Below, piece by piece: positions 1 through 7,058 of a stretch of 13,824 bases of DNA. The DNA lies in NCBI GenBank assembly GCA_964374095.1, contig CAYJXJ010000124.1:1-13824 (forward strand). Direction: 5' to 3'. Source of the DNA: CAYJXJ01 sp964374095. GTDB taxonomy: Bacteria > Elusimicrobiota > Elusimicrobia > UBA1565 > UBA9628. The translations under genes and the position numbers were made by a program. Positions within the stretch are counted from its first letter, which is position 1. The number at the start of each line of letters is the position of its first letter. The notes under the pieces are model-generated. The model was given only the letters and a program-made list of their open reading frames with translations. It searched no databases and was not told the origin of the DNA.

Positions 1-4
1 GCCC

Positions 5-46
5 TCCCCAAGCCCCATCCCACCTAGGCTCCCGGACGCTTGGGGA
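5..46. repeat. Inverted repeat at window edge
   Basis: Nine-base perfect arms, TCCCCAAGC at 5-13 and GCTTGGGGA at 38-46, flank a 24-base loop. It sits upstream of the exonuclease promoter and may be the terminator of a gene outside the window. No T-run follows on either strand, so the role is open. Confidence 0.3.
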
Positions 47-94
47 AGTACTGCCTGAGTGAGCCTACCCCGCATCCCCGCGTCTCGTTTCCGG

Positions 95-100
95 TATAAT
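95..100 (+). promoter_or_regulatory. Candidate -10 box of the exonuclease gene
   Basis: A perfect TATAAT lies 20 bases before the ATG at 121. A start about 7 bases downstream would leave a leader of roughly 13 bases with no Shine-Dalgarno sequence. No convincing -35 is seen 16-18 bases upstream, so this rests on the -10 hexamer, which stands out in very GC-rich surroundings. Confidence 0.5.
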
Positions 101-120
101 ACCCGGCGCGCCTCCCCCGC

Positions 121-615
121 ATGAACTTCGCCGCCATCGACTTCGAGACCGCCGACTACGGGGCCGATTCCGCCTGCGCGGTGGGCGTCGTGCGGGTCTC
201 CGAGGGACGCCTCTCGCGCAAGTTCTACCGCCTCATCCGCCCGCCCCGCAAGGACTTCGTCTTCACCCAGATACACGGCATCACCTGGAACGACGTGCGC
301 CGGCAGCCGAGCTTCGGAGATCTCTGGCCGGAGCTCTCGGCCTTCCTGGAGGTGGTCGATTTCCTCGCCGCCCACAACGCCCCCTTCGACCGCGGCGTGC
401 TCAACGCCTGCCTGTCCCAAGCGGGACTTGACCGGCCGCCGCTTCCCTTCGTCTGCACGGTGCGCATCGCGCGCCAGCTCTGGGGCAAGCCCGCCAACCT
501 GCCCGCGGTCTGCCAAAAGCTTGGTATCCCGCTCGACCACCACAACGCCCTCTCCGACGCTGAGGCTTGCGCCCAAATCGTGATGCGGGCGCATCAGCAA
601 GGAGCGGCTCTTTGA
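121..615 (+). CDS. DnaQ-like DEDDh 3'-5' exonuclease
   Basis: This 164-residue protein is a stand-alone exonuclease domain of the RNase T/DnaQ superfamily, expected to remove nucleotides 3' to 5' from DNA or RNA with two metal ions in the cytoplasm. All catalytic positions are visible: DFE with Asp7 and Glu9 (ExoI), the HGIT segment near 52, AHNAPFD with Asp90 (ExoII), and HHNALSDA with His141 and Asp146 (ExoIII). The LPAVCQKLGI segment before ExoIII is typical of the family. It has no polymerase-binding tail, BRCT or GIY-YIG domain, so it is more likely a repair or RNA-trimming exonuclease than the replicative epsilon subunit. ATG 121 puts the first beta strand (FAAIDFET) at the very N-terminus, as usual. 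No SD precedes it; a TATAAT box lies 20 bases upstream. The substrate cannot be told from sequence. Confidence 0.88.
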   Translation: MNFAAIDFETADYGADSACAVGVVRVSEGRLSRKFYRLIRPPRKDFVFTQIHGITWNDVRRQPSFGDLWPELSAFLEVVDFLAAHNAPFDRGVLNACLSQAGLDRPPLPFVCTVRIARQLWGKPANLPAVCQKLGIPLDHHNALSDAEACAQIVMRAHQQGAAL

Positions 616-821
616 AACGATGGCACACCAGACGCTCAAGCGCCATCGCGGCATTAGCCGTTATGCTGCCGGGGGGGGGCCGGGGGGGGGCCGGCCGGCC
701 GGGAGTTGTTGAACACCCCCAACACCCGCACAACCCCAACATGCCCAACCCCANNNNNNNNNNTAAATTTGGCACAACACGACTCTATCGCCCAACGGGG
801 TATTTTGCTTTTTTGGGGCGG
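616..821. other. Unreliable spacer around scaffold gap
   Basis: No credible gene is seen. Two runs of nine G separated by CC (671-690) are followed by alternating CC/GG, then by a stretch built almost only of A and C (about 714-753) running into the gap. A frame stays open from upstream through this stretch into the cyclase gene, but its translation is low-complexity Gly/Arg/Pro and Pro/Asn/His and looks like noise. The true 5' end of the cyclase gene, and possibly another short gene, may be missing here. Confidence 0.6.
754..763. other. Assembly gap (10 N)
   Basis: A run of exactly ten N marks a scaffold join of unknown true length. Both flanks look like poor read ends, so continuity between the exonuclease and cyclase genes is unproven. 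Confidence 0.97.
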
Positions 822-1559
822 GTGGGCGGCGGGTGGCCCGCCCCCCGGCTGCTTGATCTGACCCACCCCTTCGACGCGACGACGCTCTACTGGCCCACCG
901 CGAAGGGCTTCGTTCTCGACAAGGGCTTCGCGGGGATGACCGACAAGGGCTATTACTACAGCGCCAACAGCTTCAAGGCCGCCGAGCACGGCGGCACACA
1001 CATCGACGCCCCCGTCCACTTCTGGAAGGGGGGAGACACCGTGGACCGCATCCCCCTGGAGCGCTTGGTGGCGCCCGGGGTGCTCATCGACGTCTCCACC
1101 CGCGCCGCCAACGACCGCGACTACCAAGTCAGCCGGGCGGACCTCTTCGCCTGGGAGGAGGCCTACGGCCCGCTGCCCGCGGGCTCGATCGCGCTCCTGC
1201 GCACCGGCTACGGCGACTTTTGGCCCGACCGGGCCAAGGTCTTCGGCTCCCCCGAGACCGGCGCCCAGGCCGTGCCCAAACTGCGGTTTCCCGGGCTCCA
1301 CCCCAAGGCCGCCGCGCTTCTGGCCGAGCGGGGCATCGTCGCGGTGGGGATCGACACGCCCTCCATCGATCGGGGCCGCTCCGATCGTTTCGAGACCCAC
1401 GTGGCCCTCTTTGCGCGCAACATCCCGGCCTTCGAGAACGTGGCCAATCTCTCGGGGCTGCCCGCGAAGGGTTTCACCGTGATCGCTTTGCCCATGAAGA
1501 TCGGCGGCGGCACCGGCGGCCCCTTGAGGATCGTCGCCATGTTGCCCGAGAAACCATGA
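822..1559 (+). CDS. Cyclase-family metal-dependent hydrolase (kynurenine formamidase-like)
   Basis: This belongs to the cyclase/formamidase family (KynB-like), whose members hydrolyse amide or ester bonds with a divalent metal. Recognisable segments are LLDLTHPF at the start of the fold, the signature HGGTHIDAPVHF (about residues 56-67 counted from GTG 822, with metal ligands of the HxGTHxDxPxH type), the ETHVALF and FENVANL segments, and a C-terminal PMKIGGGTGGPLRIVA strand. The folded part is complete and about the usual length. The start is uncertain: GTG 822 gives 245 residues, but there is no SD and the frame is open upstream through the damaged gap flank, so an N-terminal part such as a signal peptide may be lost. 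The permease follows 43 bases downstream with a strong SD, suggesting an operon for uptake and breakdown of an amino-acid-related compound. True kynurenine formamidase activity cannot be claimed. Confidence 0.82.
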   Translation: MGGGWPAPRLLDLTHPFDATTLYWPTAKGFVLDKGFAGMTDKGYYYSANSFKAAEHGGTHIDAPVHFWKGGDTVDRIPLERLVAPGVLIDVSTRAANDRDYQVSRADLFAWEEAYGPLPAGSIALLRTGYGDFWPDRAKVFGSPETGAQAVPKLRFPGLHPKAAALLAERGIVAVGIDTPSIDRGRSDRFETHVALFARNIPAFENVANLSGLPAKGFTVIALPMKIGGGTGGPLRIVAMLPEKP

Positions 1560-1606
1560 CCAAAGGAAATGGTTCGACACCTAAGGATACAGGAGGAGAA
1601 CCATGA
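1556..1606 (+). CDS. Possible 16-codon linking ORF
   Basis: An ATG overlaps the cyclase stop (ATGA at 1556-1559) and opens a 16-codon frame whose TGA overlaps the permease ATG (ATGA at 1603-1606). The peptide is polar, with no recognisable motif, and has no good SD of its own. The permease SD lies inside it. It could carry ribosomes from the cyclase to the permease gene, or be chance. Coding for a functional product is doubtful. Confidence 0.2.
   Translation: MTKGNGSTPKDTGGEP
1591..1597 (+). promoter_or_regulatory. Strong Shine-Dalgarno of the permease gene
   Basis: AGGAGGA ends 5 bases before ATG 1603. This near-ideal site fixes the permease start and shows that the organism uses classical SD initiation for at least some genes. 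Confidence 0.85.
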
Positions 1607-3138
1607 CCCCGCTCGCGCAACTCTGGGAGCGCCTGCGCAGCCGCCCCTCCGACGCCCACGCCCAGGTCCAGACCGACGAGAAGGACCTCCACAAGTACGG
1701 CTACGCCCAGCAGCTCCTGCGCGACATGGGAGGCTTCGCCAATTTCGCGGTGTCCTTCACCATCATCTCGATCGTGACCGGGGCGCTCGTGCTCTACGGA
1801 CACGGCCTCAACTACGGGGGCCCGGCGGCCAACGGTTGGGGCTGGCCCCTGGTCGCCGTGATGACGCTCCTGGTCGCGGCCTCCATGGCCGAGATCGCAT
1901 CGACGATTCCCACGGCCGGAGCGGTGTATCATTGGGCGGCACTCCTCGGCGGGCCGGGCTGGGGCTGGTTCACCGCTTGGCTCAACTTCGTCGGCCAGCT
2001 TGCCACCACGGCGGGCATCGACTTCGCGATCGCGATCTTCGTGGTCGAGCTGCTGGGCTTGAAGGGCAACGCCTGGCTGCTGGCGATCTACGGAGCGCTC
2101 CTACTATCCCACGGCCTGCTCAACCATTACGGCATCCGCGTCGTGGCCTGGTTCAACGACGTGAGCGTGTGGTATCACATCGCCGTCACCGTCCTCCTCA
2201 CGGCGGTCCTGCTCGTCTGGGGACGGCGCCAGCCCTTCTCCTTCGCCTTCCAAACCGGGATGACGACGGCCCCCTACCCGTATTGGTGGGGATTTCTGGT
2301 GGCCCTGCTCCAATCCCAATGGACCTTGACCGGCTACGACGCCTCCGCCCACATCACGGAGGAGACCTTGGACCCCCGCCGCAACGCGCCCTGGGGCATG
2401 ATCATCGCGGTGCTGGTCTCGGGCATCGTGGGCTACCCCATGCTCCTGGCCGTGACGCTGGCCATCGACGATTACACGTTGGCGGCCGGGGCGTCCAATC
2501 CCTTCATCTACGTGGCGCAGTCGGCCTTGGGAAAGGGCTACGGCCAGGCTCTGGTGTGGGGACTGCTGCCGGCCATGTGGTTCTGCGGACTCTCCTCGAT
2601 GACCGCCAACGCGCGCATGATATTCGCTTTCGCCCGCGACGGCGGCATGCCGGGCTCGGCCCGCCTGGCCCGCGTGAGCCCGACGTACCGGACTCCCGCG
2701 ACGGCGGTGTGGCTTTCGGCGGCGCTGGCCTGGGCGCTGGCCTTCTCGGTCGTCCTGTACTCCCGCGAGGCCTTTACCGTGATCGTTTCGATCTCGACGA
2801 TCGGGCTCTATGTCTCCTACGTGATCCCCATCGCCCTCGTCCTGGCCGCCCGCCGGCGCGGCGCCTGGAAAGACCTCGGCCCGTGGAACCTCGGCAATTG
2901 GGGGGCTTGGATCAACGCCGCGGCCGTGGCCTGGGTCGCGATCATCTCGGTGCTTTTCGTGGCCCCGCCCAACCAGCTCACCGGCTATACTTTCGCGGGG
3001 CTGCTGGCGGCGTTGACCGTGTATTATTTCGCGGCCGTGCGCGGGGTCTTCAAGGGCCCGCAGAGCCTGGGCACCGAGGAGCAGCTCATGGCCATCGAGG
3101 CCGAGCTCGAGAAGACCGCGGTGTACCGAGAGGACTGA
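1603..3138 (+). CDS. APC-superfamily amino acid/amine permease (ACT type)
   Basis: This 511-residue inner-membrane permease should import an amino acid or amine such as GABA or choline with ion coupling. It has about 12 hydrophobic helices after a hydrophilic N-terminus of about 35 residues. Hallmarks of the amino acid/choline transporter branch are clear: GGFANFAVSFTIISIVTG in TM1, the YGGPAANGWGWPLV turn before TM2, AEIASTIPTAGAVYHWAALL in the TM2-3 loop, and LTGYDASAHITEETLDPR followed by APWGMI near the middle. TANARMIFAFARDGGMPG marks the cytoplasmic loop after TM8. Length matches the family, and no break is seen. It lies directly behind the cyclase-family hydrolase, so the two may handle the same substrate. 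Substrate identity is not readable from these motifs. Confidence 0.9.
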   Translation: MTPLAQLWERLRSRPSDAHAQVQTDEKDLHKYGYAQQLLRDMGGFANFAVSFTIISIVTGALVLYGHGLNYGGPAANGWGWPLVAVMTLLVAASMAEIASTIPTAGAVYHWAALLGGPGWGWFTAWLNFVGQLATTAGIDFAIAIFVVELLGLKGNAWLLAIYGALLLSHGLLNHYGIRVVAWFNDVSVWYHIAVTVLLTAVLLVWGRRQPFSFAFQTGMTTAPYPYWWGFLVALLQSQWTLTGYDASAHITEETLDPRRNAPWGMIIAVLVSGIVGYPMLLAVTLAIDDYTLAAGASNPFIYVAQSALGKGYGQALVWGLLPAMWFCGLSSMTANARMIFAFARDGGMPGSARLARVSPTYRTPATAVWLSAALAWALAFSVVLYSREAFTVIVSISTIGLYVSYVIPIALVLAARRRGAWKDLGPWNLGNWGAWINAAAVAWVAIISVLFVAPPNQLTGYTFAGLLAALTVYYFAAVRGVFKGPQSLGTEEQLMAIEAELEKTAVYRED

Positions 3139-3167
3139 AGGGAATCGCGCCGGGGCCTCGGCCGTCG

Positions 3168-3187
3168 AACTGTACGCGCGTACGGTT
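3168..3187. repeat. Palindrome between convergent genes
   Basis: The perfect 12-base palindrome GTACGCGCGTAC (3172-3183) extends to 20 bases with AACT and GGTT flanks, giving 10-bp arms with one G-T wobble. It lies in the 93-bp gap between the converging permease and lipoprotein genes. A second small hairpin, GCTCC/GGAGC, is at 3200-3212. Neither has a T-run, so they are at most weak or Rho-assisted bidirectional termination structures. Confidence 0.35.
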
Positions 3188-3231
3188 GGCGAGACGACCG
3201 CTCCTCCGGAGCCGCCCGCGCGCCGGCCGCC

Positions 3232-3717
3232 CTACCGCGCGGGCTGAGTCGCCATGCACTGCACGGCCAGCCGCACGATCTCTTCATCCGGATAGCCGCC
3301 GGCCCGGGGACCGAAGCGCGCCTTGAGCGCCTCTTCCCCCAGCCGCAGATCGAGCAGGATCAAGGAGAGGCTCTCCTGGCCCACCTCCCCGAAGAGCAGG
3401 GCCTGCGCTCCGGTCTCGCGCTTGAGGTCCTCGAGTTGGGTCATGGTCAGCCCCAGCGAGTCGGGGCCGATGGCGCCGAATACTCTCTCCGCCGCGGCGA
3501 CGTCGGTGGTTTCGCGCCCGGACTCCCGCAGCGTAGCCGCCACTTTCTCCGCCAGATACCGGCCCCGGCCGCTGGGCTCGGTGAAGGGAAGCACCCCGAT
3601 GCGCCGGTACCCCGCGGGGTCCGCCCAAGGCGCCACCTCCAGGGCGGCGCGCTCGCGCCCCCGCGCCGCGCAGGCGGCGGTATAAAGGGCGCACAAAAGG
3701 ACTGCCCATGTTTTCAC
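3232..3717 (-). CDS. Putative lipoprotein coupled to addA
   Basis: This 161-residue protein has a lipoprotein-like N-terminus: Lys2, a hydrophobic stretch and TAAC with the candidate lipidated Cys16. Thr at -3 is not ideal, and Cys9 is a less likely alternative. The mature part opens with YRRIGVLPFTEPSG and continues into a helix (LAEKVAATLRESG), a segment with TQLEDLKRETG, then AQALLFGEVG. This resembles the alpha/beta domain of envelope lipoproteins in the GNA1162/LpoB/CsgG N-terminal class, but the assignment is by pattern only. The start is GTG 3717, whose GTGA overlaps the addA stop by 4 bases, so translation is probably coupled. An alternative ATG at 3709 would cut the basic start of the signal peptide. 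Its role beside a cytoplasmic DNA-repair complex is unknown; it may simply be cotranscribed. Confidence 0.7.
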   Translation of the reverse strand: MKTWAVLLCALYTAACAARGRERAALEVAPWADPAGYRRIGVLPFTEPSGRGRYLAEKVAATLRESGRETTDVAAAERVFGAIGPDSLGLTMTQLEDLKRETGAQALLFGEVGQESLSLILLDLRLGEEALKARFGPRAGGYPDEEIVRLAVQCMATQPAR

Positions 3718-6700
3718 AAAGGAACCTCCACAAGCCTCCCCTCGCGCAAGAGGACCAGCGCGAACCTCGGCCGCTCCCCGAGCGCTTGTTCCACCGCCCG
3801 AACGTAGGCCCTGGCCTGCGGAGTATAGCGCTCCCGGAGCTTCTTGTCATCAGCCTCGCGGCCCGTTTTATAGTCCGCGACCCAGAGCCGGCCCTTCTTG
3901 TCCCGGTAGAGGATGTCGATCGAACCTCGCGACGCGCGATCCGCGACGGCGGCGACAAAGGGCGCCTCGCGGCTCACGATCTCGCACTCCCGCAGGGCCG
4001 CGGCGGCCGGGGAACCGGCGAATACCGCCAGGACCTCGGCCGCCTCCGCGCGCGCGGCCTCCCAGTCCTGTCCGGGATCCGTCCAGGACAGGCGGCGCGT
4101 CGCCTCCTCGGAGTCGGGAACGCCGCTGAAATCCCACCGCTCCAGAGCCGCGTGGCAGATCTGGCCGACGCGCGCGGCCGCGGAGGAGGACGCCCGGCGT
4201 TCCTCGAGCTCCGGCGACTTGTCCCATTCCTGGAGGTAGGCCGTCGGAGCCTCGAAGAGGAGGCGGGCCTCGGCGCGGTCGCGCTCCGAAACCCGCCGCC
4301 GCCAGGCCGCGTCAAATCCCTTGGGCTTGAGGCCGGCGGCTTTCCCGTAGCCGGGACGAGCCGGCAGGGCGGGGGCGCGCAGCGGCACGGTCTCGACATC
4401 CACGGGCCCGCCCCAACCCGCGCCGCCGCCCTCTCCGGGAGAGGAAGAAGACTGCCCTCCGAGGACGGCGGCCCCTTGGCCGCCGTCCTCCAAGGGGAGC
4501 CCCGAACCCTGAAGCAGCGCCCAGAGCGAGGTCCGCTCCGCCCCGCCCGCGCGGCCCAGGAGGATGAGGCGCTCCTTGGCCCGGGTCATGGCGACATAGA
4601 GCAAGCGCACGGCCTCGTGCTCCTCGCGAATCTTCTCGGAGCGGTCGAGAAGCGCCCAGGCGGCGTCGGCGGCGCCCGCGCCCCCGAGCCGGAACCCCGC
4701 CGTTCCCTCGGCCCAGTCCCGGCGCCGGGCGGGCCGCTCGCCCCCGCCGCCGCGCTTGGCCGCCAAGTTGGGCAGGATCACGACCGGGAATTCCAGGCCC
4801 TTGGCTTTGTGGATCGTCATGACGCGCACGGCGTCGAGGGAAGCCTCGGCCAGGGGGCTTTCCCCCTCCTCCGCGGAGTCGCGCATGGACGCGACGACCT
4901 CGGCCGTGAACTCGCGCAGGGTTTCGCCGGCCTCGCCGGCCTCCCGGGCCATTCTTTGGAATTTGAGGAGGTTGGCCACGGTCTGCTCCGCGTGGGGGGC
5001 GGCCGCCGCGAGCTCGAGAGCGAAAGTCTCGCGGATCACCCGCGCGACGAAGTCGCCCAGGGGTTCGCGGCCCGCGCGCGCGCGCAGGTCGCGGAGGAGC
5101 CCGTAGATGCCGGCCGCCCCTTCCCGGGTCTTGGCCGTCAGCCCGGATAATTTTGAAAGATAATTCAAGGAGTCTCTCTCGGCCAGCTCGAGCAGTTGGG
5201 AATCATCGAGGCCGCCGAGCGCCGAGCGCAGCACTGCGGCCGTGGCGAGGCGGTCCGACGGATCGGCCAGGGCCCGCAGGAGGCTCACGAAGTCAACGAT
5301 CTCCTGGGCCGAGTAGAAGAAGCGCTCGGCCTCGACCACGTAGCGCAGGCCCGCGGCCTTGAGCGCCGCGAGAACCGGCCCCAGCACCGTGGTGGCCCGC
5401 AGCAGGATGGCGACGTCCTTGAGCTCGCACGCCTTCCGGCGGCGTTGCTCCGCGATCCAACGGGCGATCCAGGACGCCTCCGCGCGCTGGGAGTCCTGCG
5501 CGGCCGCGGCATCACCGTCTTGCCCCTCCACCAGAGCCAGGATCACCCGGGCGGTCCGCGCCGGGGGATCCTCGTTGGTGCGGGGACGCGCCGTGACCGG
5601 GCGGTAGGCCGGCTGAAGCCCCTCCAGGGGACGCATGATCCGGGAAAAGACGGCGTTGACCGGCCCGGCGATGCCCTCGGGGCTGCGGAAGCTGGTGGTG
5701 AGCGCGCAGGACAGCGCTCCTTGGCGCAGGAGCGCTCCCGTAAAGGCCTCATAGGCGCGCAGGTCCGCCCCGCGGAAGCGGTAAATGGATTGCTTGGGAT
5801 CGCCGACCACGAACAGCCGCCCGGGGGCGGTCTCAACCTCCCGCCACGACACGGCCCGGCCCCCGGGGCGCTCGCCCAAGAACATCAGGAGCTCCCCCTG
5901 CAGAGGATCGGTGTCCTGGAATTCGTCGATGAGGACCGCGTCGTATCGCGCCTTGAGATCCTCCCGCGCGTCGGCCGAATCCCTGAGCACGGCCCGGGCC
6001 CTTGCGAGCAGGCCGTCGAAGCTGATCCAGCCCCGGCGGAGATAGCGTTCGCGGAAACGGTCGGCGAAGGGCGCGACCAGCGCGACGGCCCGGCGCAGGA
6101 GAAGCTCGTGCTCCGCCGAAGTGTCCCGGGCTACGGCCAAGGCCGAAACGTAGGCCTCGCGTCCGGGAAGTCCCTCCCAGGCCTTGGGCCAGGCGCGGGC
6201 GGGCAACTCGCGAAGCGCGAGTTGCTGGGGCAAGGGCCGCCGGTCCCCCGAAAGAGCGGCGGCCAGCTCCGACAATCGTTGGCAGACCGCCGCGGCCGAT
6301 TCCCGGATCTTGGAGGCTCCCCGCGGTTCGGGGTAGGCCTTCAGCGCGTCGACCTCCCGGGCCATGGCCTTCAAACGCTCCGCCATCGCCGGGGTCGCGC
6401 CCAATCCGCCCACGCGCGTGCCCTCGGAGCTCAAGCTCAGGGCGAGCTCCCGCAAATCCGACAAGGGGGCCAGGGCCAGGACTTCCAGCCACGCCTCGCG
6501 CCGCGGGGCCGAGGCTCCCAACTCGGTGTCCAGCCACCGCGACCAATCCTCATCGAAGGAGCGATCGAACGCCGCCCCCTCGTCCACCGCGAATTGCGGG
6601 TCGACCCCCGCGGCCAGGGGATGCAGCCGCAAGACGAGCGCGGCGAACTGATGGATGGTGCCGATGGTCGCGCGGTCAAGGCCCTCCAACGCCCGCGCCG

Positions 6701-7058
6701 CGCGTTGGCGGGCCGGCTCAGGCGGCACGCCGAAGCGCTCCGCCGCTTCGGCCAGACGCTCCGAAGCCCACGCCCGCCGGCGTGGCTCCGCGAGCCTGCC
6801 GTCGATCATGTCGATAAGGTCCGAGAGCCGGGCCGAGATCCTCGTGGCGAGCTCGCCGGCCGCCTTCTCCGTGAAGGTCATGGCCGCGATCCGGGAGACC
6901 GGCACGCCCTCCCGGCCCGGGCCTCCCGCCAAGATGAGGAAGAGCATCCGGTCCGTGAGGATGGTCGTCTTTCCGGTTCCGGCCCCGGCCTCGACCACGA
7001 CGTTGGCCCCGAGTTCCAGGCGGGCCCGAGCCCGGTCCGCCGCGTCGGAGAGAATCAT
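3714..7058 (-). CDS. addA: AddA-type helicase-nuclease, SF1 UvrD/RecB family
   Basis: With AddB this 1114-residue enzyme should unwind and resect double-strand DNA ends to prepare RecA-dependent recombination. UvrD-type motifs appear in order: Walker A AGAGTGKTT (24-32), motif Ia TFTEKAAGEL (61-70), Walker B IDEFQDTDPLQ (377-387), motif III VVGDPKQSIYRFRGADL (417-433), motif IV TSFRSP (455-460), motif V TIHKAKGLEFPV (748-759) and motif VI YVAMTRAKERL (821-831). A Gly/Ser/Pro-rich linker (about 853-886) leads to a C-terminal PD-(D/E)XK nuclease with Asp1048 in SIDIL, Asp1062 and Lys1064 in ADYKTG, and QARAY (1081-1085). No key residue is missing, and the length is close to typical AddA. ATG 7058 overlaps the addB stop (ATGA). 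A longer in-frame start at 7202 would run deep into addB and adds only low-complexity sequence. A RecB-like or other RecB-family name is possible, but the AddB partner supports AddA. Confidence 0.87.
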   Translation of the reverse strand: MILSDAADRARARLELGANVVVEAGAGTGKTTILTDRMLFLILAGGPGREGVPVSRIAAMTFTEKAAGELATRISARLSDLIDMIDGRLAEPRRRAWASERLAEAAERFGVPPEPARQRAARALEGLDRATIGTIHQFAALVLRLHPLAAGVDPQFAVDEGAAFDRSFDEDWSRWLDTELGASAPRREAWLEVLALAPLSDLRELALSLSSEGTRVGGLGATPAMAERLKAMAREVDALKAYPEPRGASKIRESAAAVCQRLSELAAALSGDRRPLPQQLALRELPARAWPKAWEGLPGREAYVSALAVARDTSAEHELLLRRAVALVAPFADRFRERYLRRGWISFDGLLARARAVLRDSADAREDLKARYDAVLIDEFQDTDPLQGELLMFLGERPGGRAVSWREVETAPGRLFVVGDPKQSIYRFRGADLRAYEAFTGALLRQGALSCALTTSFRSPEGIAGPVNAVFSRIMRPLEGLQPAYRPVTARPRTNEDPPARTARVILALVEGQDGDAAAAQDSQRAEASWIARWIAEQRRRKACELKDVAILLRATTVLGPVLAALKAAGLRYVVEAERFFYSAQEIVDFVSLLRALADPSDRLATAAVLRSALGGLDDSQLLELAERDSLNYLSKLSGLTAKTREGAAGIYGLLRDLRARAGREPLGDFVARVIRETFALELAAAAPHAEQTVANLLKFQRMAREAGEAGETLREFTAEVVASMRDSAEEGESPLAEASLDAVRVMTIHKAKGLEFPVVILPNLAAKRGGGGERPARRRDWAEGTAGFRLGGAGAADAAWALLDRSEKIREEHEAVRLLYVAMTRAKERLILLGRAGGAERTSLWALLQGSGLPLEDGGQGAAVLGGQSSSSPGEGGGAGWGGPVDVETVPLRAPALPARPGYGKAAGLKPKGFDAAWRRRVSERDRAEARLLFEAPTAYLQEWDKSPELEERRASSSAAARVGQICHAALERWDFSGVPDSEEATRRLSWTDPGQDWEAARAEAAEVLAVFAGSPAAAALRECEIVSREAPFVAAVADRASRGSIDILYRDKKGRLWVADYKTGREADDKKLRERYTPQARAYVRAVEQALGERPRFALVLLREGRLVEVPL
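4461..4490 (-). repeat. 13-bp perfect hairpin in the addA linker
   Basis: Arms 4461-4473 and 4478-4490 are perfectly complementary around a 4-base loop, in addA codons 857-866 (EDGGQGAAVL). This is where the helicase ends and the Gly/Ser-rich linker to the nuclease begins. The stem is very GC-rich and would be stable in the mRNA. Confidence 0.8.
6203..6225 (-). repeat. 10-bp perfect hairpin inside addA
   Basis: Arms GCAACTCGCG (6203-6212) and CGCGAGTTGC (6216-6225) flank a 3-base loop, around addA codons 278-286 in the helical insertion between motif Ia and Walker B. It is coding throughout and no T-run follows on the mRNA strand. Confidence 0.7.

Noticed and set aside
121..615. Exonuclease as DNA polymerase III epsilon subunit (dnaQ)
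   Set aside because: It lacks the C-terminal polymerase-binding region and is too short; only the nuclease domain is supported.
567..1559. Extension of the cyclase gene upstream to an ATG at 567
   Set aside because: It overlaps the exonuclease gene, crosses the N gap and translates to low-complexity noise before LLDLTHPF.
1569..3326. Long plus-strand frame of 585 codons over the permease gene
   Set aside because: It is a shifted shadow of the permease, with Arg/Gly/Pro/His-rich translation and no hydrophobic segments.
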